Below, in pieces: positions 11,870-24,508 of a stretch of DNA of 64,000 nt. The DNA lies in the NCBI GenBank assembly GCA_015227615.1, contig JAALGZ010000041.1, positions 186,001 through 250,000 of the forward strand. Direction: 5' to 3'. Below the pieces are notes generated by a model. That model was given only the letters and a program-made list of their open reading frames with translations. It did no database searches and was not told the origin of the DNA. Made by a program: the position numbers and the translations under genes. Source of the stretch: Labyrinthula sp. Ha (lineage: Eukaryota; Sar; Bigyra; Labyrinthulida; Labyrinthulaceae). Each line of letters starts with the position of its first letter. Positions within the stretch are counted from its first letter, which is position 1.

Positions 11870-12671
11870 CTTGCGTTAATAGACCGGAGTAGGCGCAACA
11901 TTTGGTTGAAGTTGACCCGCAGGGAAGCAGAAAGCTGACTACTTTAACAAGCGATTACTTTGATAAGTTGTGTGGGTGTTTATGAGGACACAAGGAAGAT
12001 ATTCTTAGGAGAAAATTGAAATCTTAAGGTAAACGAAAATCTAATTTTGAGTAACGAGCTGCTCAAAGTCTAAGCTTCTTGTACTGTGTCTTCACGCAGT
12101 TGACGATAAGACTAGGAAGATGCGAACAAGTAAAGGAAAAGATCGAGAAGTTTTTATAGAGAACGGATTTCGGCGTCAGTAGAAGTCATGAAAATATTGT
12201 TGCTCATATACTTGAAGTACAGTGGATGGACAAGAACATCCAAATAATAGGGGGAAAATGATTGAGTCAACTTGCTCAACAAGTTGGGAAAATAACTCCT
12301 GAACTGAAGACTTGCGTTCAGAAGATGGATAAGAGGAGAATTCATGCAATGGAGATAGAGTACAATAAGGAAAAGAAAATACATAAGAACAGGAGTCAGA
12401 AGGCAGAAAAAGAAGAGGAACCAATTTATTAGGTACTTTCATCATAAGATTTTGGAATACCAGCGGAGCAAACACAGCAAGAGGCGAACCCATAAGAATA
12501 AATTTCAACCTTCTAGATCGCACGAAAAATACTTATTTCCTTCTCCAACATCATTTTGCTCCAGTAGCAGATAAGAATACATACTAATATTATTATTATG
12601 ACAGAAAGGATAACCAAATTCTAGTCACCCATTTAAATAAATACAGCAAGTCTAACCTATGTTTGTCCATG
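11870..12671. other. Intergenic region between the retroelement and the lyase gene
   Basis: No convincing gene. A purine-rich stretch at about 12,290-12,430 on the + strand reads as lysine/arginine-rich fragments in several frames, without a family match. It may be an eroded coding remnant or simple low complexity. The end of this region must hold the 3' UTR of the minus-strand lyase gene. Confidence 0.5.
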
Positions 12672-14609
12672 TCAAACAGTATTTTCACAGAAAGGATCTT
12701 GTAGGGCATAGAAGTGTGTTTTCACCAAATCATCTGCAACTCTCTTACCCAGAAGTAAGTTAGATATGTACTTTCCATAACTTCCAGATTTTTCCTTGCT
12801 TGGCGACAAAGCAGCATCCAAAGTTCCGTATAATCCAGCATCACCGCTAAATTGCATTTTTCCAAGCTTTACCTGTTCAGCCAACTTTTCTGTGGCTGCC
12901 AGGGAATCATTCAAGACACTTTGAAACAACTCCAAGAACTTTGGATTTCCTGCACTTCTTCCAGTTACACAGTAGTGAACTCTATCACCTTTCAAAGCGC
13001 TAACTACAAACTTTCGCTTCGCCATTTCATGTGCCAAAGCGTAAGTAGCTCCGTTTCCCCAGCCAAGTTCAGATTTTATTTTAAATGAAAACACATTAAC
13101 TAAAGGCCTCTCATTCTTTCCATCATCTGAAATTAAACTTCCATCTAATACGGTCAGTCTGGGATCCTTTTTCAAGACTTGAGTACACTGCTTTACGGTT
13201 TCGTTGATTTTCTTTGCAATTCTACTGTAGCCATTTTGCCCTATTCTCAACATAGCGACATAAGCCTGAAGTACATGCGAAACATGTTGGGATCCTGGGT
13301 TAGCAGGGGTTCCATAAACCCCTCCATCCCATCCGGGTATCGCATAAGAGCCGTAAAAGGCCAGATTTACCTGTGGTGCATGAACCTTATCTGGTATGTT
13401 TTTAGTAACTAAAACACTACTTCCTTTTGGGGCCCATCCGTTCTTGTGCGTGTCACAGGATAAACTAGTCACCCCGGGAATTCTTAGGAAGTCAGTGTCT
13501 ACTTGATTGTCCAAATACGTTATTACGAATCCTCCTAGGCAACTATCTACATGACAGCCTACACCGACTTCTTCAGCAATAGCCGCAACTGATTTAACAT
13601 CATCGACAAGTCCCAAAGTATAACTAGGAGTTGATGCGACAATAGCAACAAGATCATTTTTCCAATACTGCGCATACTTTTTTAACCTCTTGATATCCAT
13701 GGTTCCTCTTTCATTTGGTGGAATTTTAATTAACTTTAACCCGTATGCTAAGCAGCCTTTGTCGACAGCCGCATGAACGTTTTCACAGGCAAGCACAACA
13801 CCTTCACCAATGTCAAGGTTCTTGTTTTCTTTTCCCCAGATAGAATACAATCTTAAGGCCGACATTAGAGAATCGGTTCCTCCCGTGGTGATAAAGCCCA
13901 TAACTTCATCTGCCTTTGCTCCATACTGACTAGCAACCATACGAATAACTTGATAACTTAACCAGTAACCAACTCCAAATTCTCCCTCGTGGAGAGAATT
14001 CCAAAGGTAGGACCTTTGAAAAGCGTGTGTGTATACACGCGAAAGACTTCTGGTTAACTCCAAGAACTCCTCTGTATCCTTGGAATCGCTGTCTTGCTCC
14101 TTTTCTTTAACCACGGAAGGTTCAGGATACATATAGCTGTAGGAGTATATAGAACCAGAATACATTTCCCCAATCACAGCTTTTTCCGTCTTTGCTGAGA
14201 GACCATCAATTTTTTCACGTATTTTCTCCTCTGACCAGCCTTCCTTTGGGATTTCTGTTATAACTTTTCCAAAGCCGCTCCAGTTAGCCTTAACAGAAAC
14301 CTTTGTTGAATCCAAATCTGCCTGTAGCATCTTAGAATATTCTTTCCTTACTGGATTTAGTAAAAGAAGCAGGCTGCTGATCTATGAGTGACATTTACCA
14401 AGAAAGTATACCCTAGAGACAGCATTTTCATTGACTTTGACAACAAATGGAGCTATAAAGTTTCGGATGAAACTCCTATTAGACAATGTGTTGACAAATA
14501 ACAGAATAGCAAGAAAATCCTTCTTTCTTTTCGTGCCGATGACGCGGTGCAACGCTGCTGCGACAACTACTTGTGCAAGTGTTCTTGTAAATGGCAAGGA
14601 TTCACTCAT
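12672..14609 (-). CDS. Sphingosine-1-phosphate lyase, two exons (635 aa)
   Basis: This PLP enzyme cleaves sphingosine-1-phosphate to a fatty aldehyde and phosphoethanolamine, the exit step of sphingolipid breakdown, normally at the ER membrane. Exons are 14,609-14,412 and 14,381-12,672, joined in phase 0 across a 30-nt intron. Translation is open from the ATG at 14,609; starting at the internal ATG (14,330) would drop 83 residues. The N-terminus holds hydrophobic stretches (LLFVNTL, then SSLLLLLNP around residues 67-76) that can act as the membrane anchor expected in this family. Conserved blocks include GWSEEKIREKI, TTGGTDSLMSALR and SCDTHKNGWAPKGSS, where Lys379 is the Schiff-base lysine. 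Human SPL has 568 residues; the extra length here is partly an acidic insert (EKEQDSDSKDTEEF) before the conserved N-terminal helices. An ACGTCA site lies 37 nt upstream of the ATG. Identity is strong. Confidence 0.95.
14382..14411 (-). other. 30-nt intron in the S1P lyase gene
   Basis: The intron starts GTATAC and ends CATAG on the minus strand. Removing it joins two frames in phase 0 and adds the expected N-terminal membrane segment. Reading through gives a stop after nine codons. Confidence 0.85.
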
Positions 14610-14646
14610 TGTTAATATTTTTTCGTTTGCGGTTTATTATTAGTGA

Positions 14647-14652
14647 ACGTCA
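14647..14652 (+). promoter_or_regulatory. ACGTCA (CRE/bZIP-type) site upstream of the lyase gene
   Basis: TGACGT in gene orientation lies 37 nt before the ATG at 14,609. The same hexamer lies 46 nt before the DDI1-like ATG and 48 nt before the ATG at 46,778. The function is inferred from recurrence only. Confidence 0.35.
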
Positions 14653-17600
14653 GCGCTAAAAGGTAAGAAATTATATATAACCTCTCCGAAGGGACTTCCC
14701 CGCTTTGTGCAAGACTTTCTTTCTTTCAGGTCGATTAAGAATTATTTAACGGGTGAATTTAAGTATTTTGGGAAGCAGTTTATCTGGGTTGGATAAAGTA
14801 CCGTTTAGTACGGTCCGTACTTCGTATAGGAAAAAAGGGATGGGTTGAATTGAGATCTAGTATAAAATACACTGTGCAAATTAATATAACTAACTGAAAA
14901 ATATATTATACAAAGTAAAATGCCCTAGAACATACCATTTCTAAGATGAATTGAGGAAGCATATTCACTTGTTTATAGAAGTCGGTAATTTCCTCAGTGG
15001 AAGTTCGTACGTTTCCAAAATCCGTTTACGTATAGAAACAGACTCAGGGATCCGTTTAAAATCATGTCCAAAGTAAGCAGTTCACATTTATTGGATAGTT
15101 TGACGAATAGAATGCGCTTGATATGACCACTCTAAGGGTTAAAATACCCACAGGCACTTATTCTTAAGTCTTATATATATATATATATATATATGGTGTA
15201 CTTAAAAAACACCAAATCTTGTATAGGTAATTAAATATACCTTAGATTATAGTTTATGGGTAAATGTAAACATTAGTATTATTTGAAGTTTTGTCGTATG
15301 AAAATAGTAATGAATAATATTATAGTTGTGGTTTCTTAAATAAGAACCAAGGATGTTTATATCCCATTTCGCGCCATTTTAGATACCTGTTTCTAACTAA
15401 AAAATAACACAAAACTTTACGATCATTTGTTCTTGTTCTCAGAAGTCGATGAAAAACGTATTCATCTTAAGAAACCAATAAGAAATTATAGAATTATTTC
15501 ATCAGAGGCAAGATATATCTTACAGTAGTACCCCCTCAAAACTCAAAACCTCGACTTTCATCTCTGAAGCCAATTGCAACTTAAGAATTCAACATCTTAA
15601 GTGCCTAGAAAGAGCTTAACTATTGTCATTCTTGCACAACAGTTCCTTATAGACTCTCTTGTTGAGAAACAGAAAGTGAAAAAGCTGAAACATGAAATAA
15701 AACTGGTATTGTTTAGCACTTCTTGCAAGCTCTCAATAATAAGATGCAATAGTGACGGTAAATGCTTCCTAAGAGCATTATCTGCTCTTAGTGAGGTCCA
15801 CATTGGAGCAACGCACCAGTTAGCAACGAATAAATTAGAGTTTGGGTTTGAGCTATGTAACGAGAAGAAATGCTCAAAGTATCTTGTTAACTTTATATAT
15901 CTTAATTGAAATGCTGAGTTAAGGAATATGCTGCTGGGGGTTCTATATCGGTCCCATAAACCATATAAATAGGTTAGTATACTCGAATAGTTCTTGAAGT
16001 TTCCAAAGTTCCCGAGTTCCGTAGCGGAGACAATCAGAAACAGTGTCCTAACCAAGCACACATTTAATCTTTCACATATCTGTGACGTTTTTACTGTACT
16101 GCTCTGTTCATTATTCTACGAGAGTAAGTTATTAGCTTGTTTCAGTTTCTTCAATGTTTCTTTCTTTACTAAGAGTCCAGTCTTCCTTGCTTGGGGTCCG
16201 GCTTGTTTGTTCTAGTTTCTCTTGCCTGCAAGTACCATTCAGGATCCTCTTCCGTAACTATGCCTCCGTTTTGATTAGGAATACCAATAATCAAACTAGC
16301 CTTATTCTAGTTCCTATCGACTGTTTTTAATTCATTTCTGACGCTATACTAATTTTCTAAGCTATCGTCGGCCATAGTGTTTTATACCATAAAAGTAAGT
16401 TTAGCCCTTTGTTGCTCATCTTGGCCAAAGTGATGTGACACAGCCTTGTTTTGATAATCAGTTGATTATTATCAATAATTATTCAAAATGGGTAGGAAAT
16501 TATCAAAAATAGATCAATAAGAAGAATATAAGTAAATTTCTTATTTATGAATTACCAAATAATCAAATCCCAGTACTACCTCTGTCACAATCTAGTTTGG
16601 AGTATATATTTTAATTAGTGGTGGCTCTTTTAGTGAAATCACCTCGCATTCTTATTCATGAATCGTTAGTATCATTGTGACAATATTTCTATCATCTCAG
16701 TGCAATCATCACAGTCCTGGCAATGACGGCTTAGAAAAGGCAAGTACGTGATAGAGTATTGAATACGACCTGGATATTTGTTCTTTTCCCTGATTAATAT
16801 TACCTTCGTTTCCTTTTATGTTACTTGCAGTTTCAGTGCTTAGTAAAACTTATCGGGTTTTTCTTCAGCGCTCATTCTTAGGTTCTATGTTCATATAATC
16901 CGCTTACATGATCAAGAGTACTAACAATATTAATCTCAAGTTTTCAATTAAAACATCCAAAGTCCTGTTATTCTGTAGTCCAAACATTGTACCGATTACT
17001 AACTCATAAGAATGATGGCTTATGAGCGTCGCTCTATTATGCATACCCTACATTCAACCACTTTTCGCTTAATCGTAAGTACCTACACCTATAGGCTTAG
17101 ACAATGTGCAGAAGTCTATATTACTAAATAAAATATCAGCTATGTCATATGGGAACATTATCTCTTAAATGAGTTTATGACATACCGTACCAAAAAGATG
17201 TAGGAGGACCAGCAAATGTTGCGAGCTCCAGGTCCCCTAGATACCACCCCAAATGAGTATAGTTATCAAAACTTCTCGTTAAGAAATTAGGTAACCCCTC
17301 CTAGTCCTGACCGAAACCATATTTCAGAGCTTCTGAATAATATCGAATTATTCGAAAAAGCTCGTGACTATTTCTCACCAAAAATTCTGGAACTTGCTCC
17401 AAGGACCATGTGATGCAATTTGCGGGTAACACAATGTATAGCGAACAGTTTTGCAAAAAAAATGAATACATTCAGAATAAGTTTAGTTTTTGAAGTCAAT
17501 CATTCATCTCTATTTGAGCTCTCCCATGGCAGCGGTGTGAGAATAGTATAGCACCAAGCATTGGTCACTAAGGATATCTTAGTATGTGCCTATAAGCCAC

Positions 17601-19895
17601 TTTTCAATTAGATTTTTAAAACTCTTAATTTATTTATAGAAGGTGTTGCAAAATCTCATATCAGCTTTAATCTTCTTGGTGCTTACTCAGATCTCAGCTA
17701 AAATTGCGGTTAGAAATCTTGCTGCACCCTATTCCTGGATGTGAAATTATTCATTACTTCCGTTTAATGAAGCACTGACAATCCGTTGTTAAATTCATGT
17801 TAGTATGATTTAATGTATTAACTAGTCCTGTTCACCATGTATAATGTTTGTACTAAAGTGCAATCCAACTTGAATCTTGTTTCCTACAGAAAATTTTATC
17901 TGAGGTTACAGCTAATTAAACTAGCTAAGTAAAATATACTTTGCACGTCCAGGCCTTCGTTTAACTCCTTAGTATTATTTCATGTTAGCTTGTAGCTTTG
18001 TCCTTCGAAACACTCTAATTTCTAGTTTTGACCACGGTTTTCTTTAACTATGATTCAACCGAATACAAGATTATCTCCGATGTAACAGTCTCTCACTCAA
18101 AGAAGCTCTATGTAGCTGGTATTGTATTGCCCATTTTTATTTGCGAAGTAAAATTTCTAGTATTTGATGCTAACTTGCTAGCTTAGCTCAATCTTATGCG
18201 TTATGCTTCGGTTCAACTAACCCTATCAACGGAAGAAATGTTTATACAGTCCTCTACAAACTTTTTATTAGGTGTTTCTTCAAAGTTAACGATATCGTTT
18301 TGCTTTTTTTTTCTAGTAACAATAATTCTTAATGACTTTCCATAAAGCTTATTTGATATTAATTATGTTTTCAGTCAATTTTCACGAACTTTTGTGTTAT
18401 TTTGGTAGTTGGATTAAATCACTTAGTTTGGTCAGGTAACCTAACTTTTTACGGAGCAAAGCTTTCCTGGGTTTTGTTTTACGTAATGGTGTCATTTATA
18501 TTTGAATTTGATGTTCTACTGTACTGCTGATGGTTTTTGATTTTTCTCAGACAGCTTCTTGGCTGAATGGATGAAATGCGTGGCTCGTCTTGGTGCTGTT
18601 TGCCTTGCCCCGGCTCTCACTCATGTAGCTGTTAGCCAGAGTTTTAGTCAGAAAACACATCATGCTGCAAGAAACTGAACAATATCTTAGCTTGATCAAT
18701 CAGGATCAACCAAATGATCTAAGAATGTCAACACCCGCATGGAGGAAATCATTGGAGTATATGGGCAGTTTCTAGTCAATTTACTGAGCAATTCATGTAG
18801 ATTTCCATTGGAAATGACTATAGTCTTAATTTAGGTCAAACGCTGCATCATTAATGCCAAAATAGGTAAAAAAAGTTCAGGTAATATTTTGAGATGAATG
18901 ATGGACTCCGGTAGTTCATTCAAATGATAATTGGTGGTTCTGGTAGTTTGCACAGCCTGATGAGACCTAGATAAAGAAACTTTGTAAAGAACAGGGAGGA
19001 TGTTTAGGAACATCGTTAAATGGGTATTCTAGGGACACATTTCAGAGGAGATTGATGTATGCTAATGGGAACTGGATGGTATGATAGTTTCCGGTTCCGC
19101 GGAAAGATTGCAGAAGGGGTTACCTCTTAAGATAAAGGCTCAGCATCTCCAAAAAGCCTCCAAACGCATTTTAGGTATTCTACCAATTATGGTGATGTGT
19201 TGTTGAACCTAAATCAGTCTAGATAGTCTTATCATGTTTCATCACTCAGCTTGCACGTTTTCTAGCGCCGCTCTGCTCACTTGTGCATTGAAATTGTCTC
19301 CTAATACTAGTATCTTTTTCCTGTTCCTGGTCCGCTTATTCAGTTCCTTTAGAGGACTTTTATGGGGTTTCAAATGTAAAGTCGTAGTAAGGTGTGAAAA
19401 TTTGAGTAAAGTGATCTATTTTTTTAAAGTTCTATTGACCATTACTTTCATTTTCCTGTCTCCAGTACCATGAGCCTCGGAGAAGATGAAAGCAAGTTCT
19501 CGCGCAAACTAGGTCACCACACCTGCCAATTCAGTAGATTATTCTGTGCTATACCAGCAACTTCTAAGCTCGTTAACATCTACCTTTCATTCAAAGTGAT
19601 TTACTCTTTCACATGTACCTCTTTGAACAACAACTTTAAACGTTATTGCGTTTTCTCTACTACAGGCTTCCTGTTACCCAAGTAGGACTATTCACGTACA
19701 CAGAACGCATAATTAGACTTATTATACTTTATTTCCTATACTCTAGGCTCTCCTTTAAGTCATTAGTCAAGCATCACTTTAGGGGCACTGAGATATAACT
19801 CTTTTTTCTTTCTTCCTGCCCAAAAATTGATAAGTTCCAAATTATGAAAGTTTCTTTGTAGGCCATGTGGCCCACACGTACGAAATGTTGTATAC
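14653..19895. other. Gene-free AT-rich region
   Basis: There is no supportable gene over more than 5 kb. A 102-codon frame at 15,601-15,909 (+) contains SDGKCFLRALSAL, which faintly recalls an OTU-protease DG-x-C block. Its opposite strand is equally open, it does not begin with ATG, and it lacks the rest of the domain. The rest is AT-rich sequence with many short frames and one short dinucleotide repeat. Confidence 0.55.
15172..15194. repeat. (TA)n microsatellite
   Basis: About 23 nt of uninterrupted TA dinucleotide in gene-free DNA. Confidence 0.9.
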
Positions 19896-19901
19896 ACGTC
19901 A
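19896..19901 (+). promoter_or_regulatory. ACGTCA site upstream of the DDI1-like gene
   Basis: The hexamer lies 46 nt before the ATG at 19,948, in the same orientation as the site before 46,778. See the recurrence noted under the lyase gene. Role inferred. Confidence 0.35.
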
Positions 19902-19947
19902 CGAAGAGCAAAGCAGAAAGTGACTTCAGGTAAACCGAAATATAAGT

Positions 19948-21105
19948 ATGAGAATAGTTTTGAGGTCTGAAACAGAAAGTTTGGAAATAGAAACAACTAT
20001 TAGATCAAATATTGATGATCTGAAAAATATATATTCAAATATAACAGGAATTTCCCCTTGGTTTCTTCGTTTGAGTTTGAAGGGCGTTCCTCTAGAAGGG
20101 AATATACTATTGATTCAAATCCCGTCGCATGTGAAACTTTACGAAGGTGATGAAATAACAGTTGATGTGAATAAAACCCCCAAGGCTATTAAACAGTATA
20201 ATGCGTATTTAAGAAGCAAAGGTTTGCGACAGTGGACGATGCCTCCACCTTTGGAAACTCTTCTCGAGAAAGCGGATAAAAAAAATGAAGGGCTTAAGAA
20301 CATGGTAGAAGAGTTAAAAGCAAGGAGAAGAAAACTATCCGTATACTCTGATGAACCAGAAGACGATGTGAAAAATGAAGAGGAGGGTAAAAGCAAAGAA
20401 GAAGAAACTCTTGACAAAGAAGAAGGTAAAGTTGAAGATATGGACATTGAAAAACCAAAAAAGCTGAAGAAGAAGAAAAGTTTTGCTTTGCCCAAGTTAA
20501 AATTGTTTAAAAAAGAGGTGGGAGGTGGTTCTAAACCGAAAAGTTTTAAAAAGAGGGCTAAGAAGATTGAATCTGATATGAAAAAAGCTTATAAAGAACT
20601 TCCTCACGCTTACATCGATAGTCCTTTGATTTATTTGAATACCAGGGTCAATGGAGTTGAAGTGAAGGCTGCAATTGATTCAGGAGCTGAAAAGAGTGTA
20701 ATGACATTAGAATGTTGTCAAAAAGTTGGTTTGGCTAAGTTAATTGACCAGAGGTTTTCTGGCACAGCAACAGGCATGGGAATCACCTTGATCTTAGGAC
20801 GCGTTCATCACACAACTTTAGAACTCTTTGAAGGGGAAAGGAAGGTTTCAACACCATTTCATTTCTCTGTTCTTTCCAGTGGTTCAACTGAGTTCTTGAT
20901 AGGCATGGATATTCTTCGAAAGTTAAAGGCAAGACTCGATTTAAAAAAGATGTTTATTGAATTGGGCTCTGGTGCAAAGTTTAATTTCTTAAAGTATGAA
21001 GAAATCCCACCTAAAAAGGATATGCAGCATCTTGAGATTGATCCATTCAAGGGGCTCGCAGCCATTTTCCCAGAGGCGTTTCCTGGTTACAGAAGAGGAG
21101 GATAG
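19948..21105 (+). CDS. DDI1-like ubiquitin-domain aspartic protease (385 aa)
   Basis: DDI1 proteins are ubiquitin-proteasome shuttle factors and proteases that act on heavily ubiquitinated substrates. Residues 1-75 form a ubiquitin-like domain (starts MRIVLRSE, includes LKGVPLEG). Residues about 95-215 are a charged linker with acidic then lysine-rich runs. Residues about 222-345 are the retroviral-protease-fold domain, with catalytic Asp244 in DSGA and the family blocks LVDxR-like LIDQRFSG, ATGMG, ILGRVH and FLIGMDILRK. This pattern matches DDI1 rather than a mobile element, and it is a host gene. I see no C-terminal UBA domain; it ends in GYRRGG, and many DDI1 orthologues also lack UBA. The linker is longer and more basic than I expect. 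It converges with the next gene, with 55 nt between stops. Confidence 0.9.
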   Translation: MRIVLRSETESLEIETTIRSNIDDLKNIYSNITGISPWFLRLSLKGVPLEGNILLIQIPSHVKLYEGDEITVDVNKTPKAIKQYNAYLRSKGLRQWTMPPPLETLLEKADKKNEGLKNMVEELKARRRKLSVYSDEPEDDVKNEEEGKSKEEETLDKEEGKVEDMDIEKPKKLKKKKSFALPKLKLFKKEVGGGSKPKSFKKRAKKIESDMKKAYKELPHAYIDSPLIYLNTRVNGVEVKAAIDSGAEKSVMTLECCQKVGLAKLIDQRFSGTATGMGITLILGRVHHTTLELFEGERKVSTPFHFSVLSSGSTEFLIGMDILRKLKARLDLKKMFIELGSGAKFNFLKYEEIPPKKDMQHLEIDPFKGLAAIFPEAFPGYRRGG

Positions 21106-21160
21106 ATTTTAAGTTCTTGATTTTGACTGATAGATAGGTTAAATTGTAGAGAGAAACCAA

Positions 21161-24100
21161 CTAACGATTTGAGGTTTTAAGGGTTTCTGTTTTTGTTTTT
21201 CTGAGTTTAATGCTTTTTTCGCAAATTCGTTGAAAAACACTTCCCGGAGTAAGATTAGGTATCAGCTTCTTGTGGACATTTGCTTCTAATAAAATCTGAG
21301 ACTGGTTTAAAGCGAAATGACCCTCCTCAACAATCCGAAGAGTTTGACCTGGTGGAACTGCAGTCGTACCAAATCGATTTTCCATTCTAGCTCGAGCATT
21401 GTCCAGTGATTTTTGACTTAAACTTTTCAATCGTTGTATGCAGGATTTAGGAGCCTTCGATTTGAAACTGAAACACCTGCCTTCCTCTTTCGGCAGTGGA
21501 AATTCTAGAAACTCCTCGTCCAGTTCTATTGCATCTACTGTGAAATGTTTCTTAATTGAATAATGCAAAGCCCGCAGGTTACCTGGAGCTAACTTCTTTT
21601 TCATGGTTTGCTCTAGAGCCTTGTGCACGATCTTCACATTTGAATTGGATTTGAGATGTAAACCACTAGAGGAACTGAAAGTCTTTTCAGTTTGAAACCA
21701 TCGACGTAGTTTTCCACCTGCCGGTGGTATTGACCTTATCGCAAAAAATAATGACGGAATTCCAGGCAATGTAGTACTAAAATTTCTTTCTGTACTTATG
21801 CGGTTAACCATAGAGTTTTCTGTCAACACACCTATTAACTTTTGTTTATGAGACTTAGACGCAATAGTCCAATCTATTAGTGAATTAGGTTGCATAGGCG
21901 GTAGTCCTAAAATTTTCGGTTTATCATAGATTAATTTTTTGAACACAACAATCGCTCTGCTGGAAAACAGGCTTTTCAGCTGCACCAGAAAGTTAGCAGG
22001 CAAAGCTGCAGTCGTAAAAACAATCTGAATTCCTCCAGAAAAAGACTCTAGGCTTAGTTTTAGCCGATATTCATCTTTCTCCGACAAGTGCAGAAGCAGA
22101 TCCATATCTATTAAAGCGCTTCTCTGAGAGACTGCATACATGAAGTTAATGACATCTCTTGCAGTTCGTATTATGCTCAAACAAGAATTTGAGTTTGTCA
22201 AGAAAGGATATCCGTTTGCCTCCAAGTATACAAATATTGTTTTGCTTTCAACAGAAAAAGCCATTTGCTCAGGCGGCATAACCTTATATGCCTCATATTT
22301 ACTGGGATTTAGCTGTAAAATTTCTGCTGAATTAACTGCTGATCTTTTTAAATAGTTTTTTTCTTTAACCTCCAAGAGCTCCAGAGGTACTTTTGCAAGC
22401 TCAAATCCGGAGTATTTAAATATTGAATAACTTAGGTTCGAAAGTTTTGATAATCTTCTTGTGGTAGGCCGGAAAGATTGTTCAGTAACAGAGAGACGAA
22501 AGTTATGTTGCACATTCGAATGCTCGATCCTAGAAGCCATGGATTGATATAACGGAGCAGACACATTGACAGCATCTTTCGCCGTTACAGTCTTGGTTAC
22601 AGTACGTACTTTCAGTCCCTCTGTAACATCTTTTTTCCACCGACTAAGATTATCAAAAGCATTAGGCTTCATATATCGTTTCTTAGCAAATGAAACAGTC
22701 AATTTGCTGGGATGCTCTGGTAGCTTTGAGCTCAGTGGCGCTTTCACTGAGATTCTAGCATCACCCAAGGAATTTTCAGTAACAACAATTTCCTTTTGAA
22801 GCTTGCTCTTTGAGTTAAGTGAACCGTCTTCAACAGATGGTGAAATAAAAGCATTCTCCAGTAGTTCCTGAAAATGAGGAACTGAAGCTCCTACAACGTT
22901 TTCAACGTTAACTCCTTTCGATCCCAATACTCTTTTTGAAAGCAGCATACACAAAAGTAGGTTGGCATCAACGAATGATGATTCAAATAAGTTGAAGTAC
23001 TGCATCAGTTGCGAAGTTCTTACGTCGGTCCAAAGATCCACAACAACCAATGAAAACAGTGGAAGCAAATTGCTATTTTTAGTATTCAACCAAACTTCTT
23101 TGGTTACAATTAGAAGTTGGTCCTTCGCACTTGTCAGGGCGCGGTCACACAGTTCTTGTACAAGTCGCGGTTCAAAATTTGAAGAAACTCTGGACAGGTG
23201 TGAAAGCCAGGTGTACTTATCTGCCTCTGACACTAAAAATAAGATTGGTTTAAGCCCAACTGCAGCTTTCTCACTAAGTAAAATTAGTTTCCGGTGAAGT
23301 GAAAGACACTTGGACAAAAAACCAAGAGCTGCTTTTGGGCTGGAAAAATCAATTGCAAAATTATATCGATGTTTCATAAAGTACGCAGCAACAGCAAAGC
23401 TTCTATATGTGCCTAAAGGTATGCGCTTGATTGCTTCGCTAAGAGATTCTTGGTTAACATTTTGATGGACACTCAGTTCTGAGCTAACCCCAGGCTTGAC
23501 CTCAGTATTAGTTGCGATACCTTCTACCTTATTTACTTTATTCATTGATAAAGAGATTTCTTTCTGATCATTAGAAACACCATTTAAATGCACACTGCCA
23601 TTTAAACCGGCATTCAAACCAACTGGAACTATTTTATCACTTTTTTTCAAAGTTTCTTGGTTCCGCACTTTTGAAAGTTTGTTATTTCCATTTTGTTTTG
23701 GAAATTTTTCAATTGCACTAGAGAGCAGTTGTTGCACAGGTAAATTTCGTATGTATTCGAGAACAGCAAGCATCGAATCCATCCCTTTAATTTTAGTGTT
23801 TTCAGCGAATTTTTTTAAGATTCTTCGACGTTTTCTGCTAACTGAAAAAATTTTAGCTTTGTACTTAATTTCCTTTTTTATTCTCTGGTTCAATATATTA
23901 CAAGTTTGCTTTTGGGAACCAACGCAGTGGCTAGTTTGTTTCATTTCTTTCAACAAGTTACCCCAGAAAGAATCAAAGCTAAAAACAGAACCTTTATTCT
24001 CATGATCAATTTGAAATAAATTAATATTTTTTACTCTTTTTCTCGCTGCTACTAGAAGTTGAAGCTTCTTCGCCAGGAGTTCAGATTCAGAAGAATAAAT

Positions 24101-24195
24101 GTCCTCAGAGCTAAAAGATATAATGCAAGAAAAAAAAAACACCTGTTCTGTTGAAACCTATGTGCAATTGGCAAGCCATCTTTATTTCTTTTCAT
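21161..24195 (-). CDS. Uncharacterised 1000-aa protein, possibly a degenerate SNF2-like helicase
   Basis: Exon 1 is 24,195-24,143 and exon 2 is 24,110-21,161, joined across a 32-nt intron. The ATG at 24,195 is preceded immediately by an in-frame TAA, which fixes the start; the exon-2 frame alone has no ATG at its open end. The N-terminus reads MKRNKDGLPIAHRFQQN, followed by a basic helical region (residues 30-130) reminiscent of an HSA-type segment. Two regions faintly follow SNF2 lobes: residues about 310-400 (PILFLVSEADKYTWLSHLSR, then LLIVTKEVWLNT and FSLVVVDLW) and about 735-800 (IQIVFTTAALPANF). No Walker A GKT or DEAH box is present, so if it is related it is a pseudo-ATPase. It shares a 313-bp divergent spacer with ATG5. 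The gene is certain to be coding by length; the function is unknown. Confidence 0.85.
24111..24142 (-). other. 32-nt intron in the 1000-aa gene
   Basis: The intron runs from GTGTTT to TTTTAG with a T-rich body. Splicing joins the ATG-containing first exon (17 codons plus 2 nt) in frame to the long second exon. Confidence 0.75.
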
Positions 24196-24508
24196 TTACA
24201 TCAAGAGATAAAACTAATTTCAAAGAAACTTATAGTTACAGTGTTCAACGAAAAGTTCTTGAGTTAAGTTCTTCTTCGACTAACAGACTAAATAATTTGA
24301 TGAAAAACACAACGAAAGTGGTGTCAAACTAGTCTTTCAGTTATTCTAAAGCGAGTGCCAATTCTTTTCTGCTGGCAATTACGTATTAAATGCGTATCGA
24401 CGGTTTTAAATAACACTTCAATTGCCTTATATCTTTAGGCAGTTGACTTTGATGACTTTGGGGTATTTGGGTTGATGCAATACGAAGTGCATATTTAAAT
24501 TGTCCCGT
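24196..24508. promoter_or_regulatory. Divergent promoter region between the 1000-aa gene and ATG5
   Basis: This 313-nt spacer separates two head-to-head starts and must hold both promoters. It includes the string ATTACGTATT at 24,379-24,388, but no clear TATA box. Confidence 0.5.

Noticed and set aside
15601-15909. OTU-like protease fragment (SDGKCFLRAL)
   Set aside because: One short motif, an open opposite strand, no ATG and no remaining OTU motifs.
24500-24508. TTG as the ATG5 start
   Set aside because: Eukaryotic initiation is far more likely at the ATG at 24,509, which also fits the family length.
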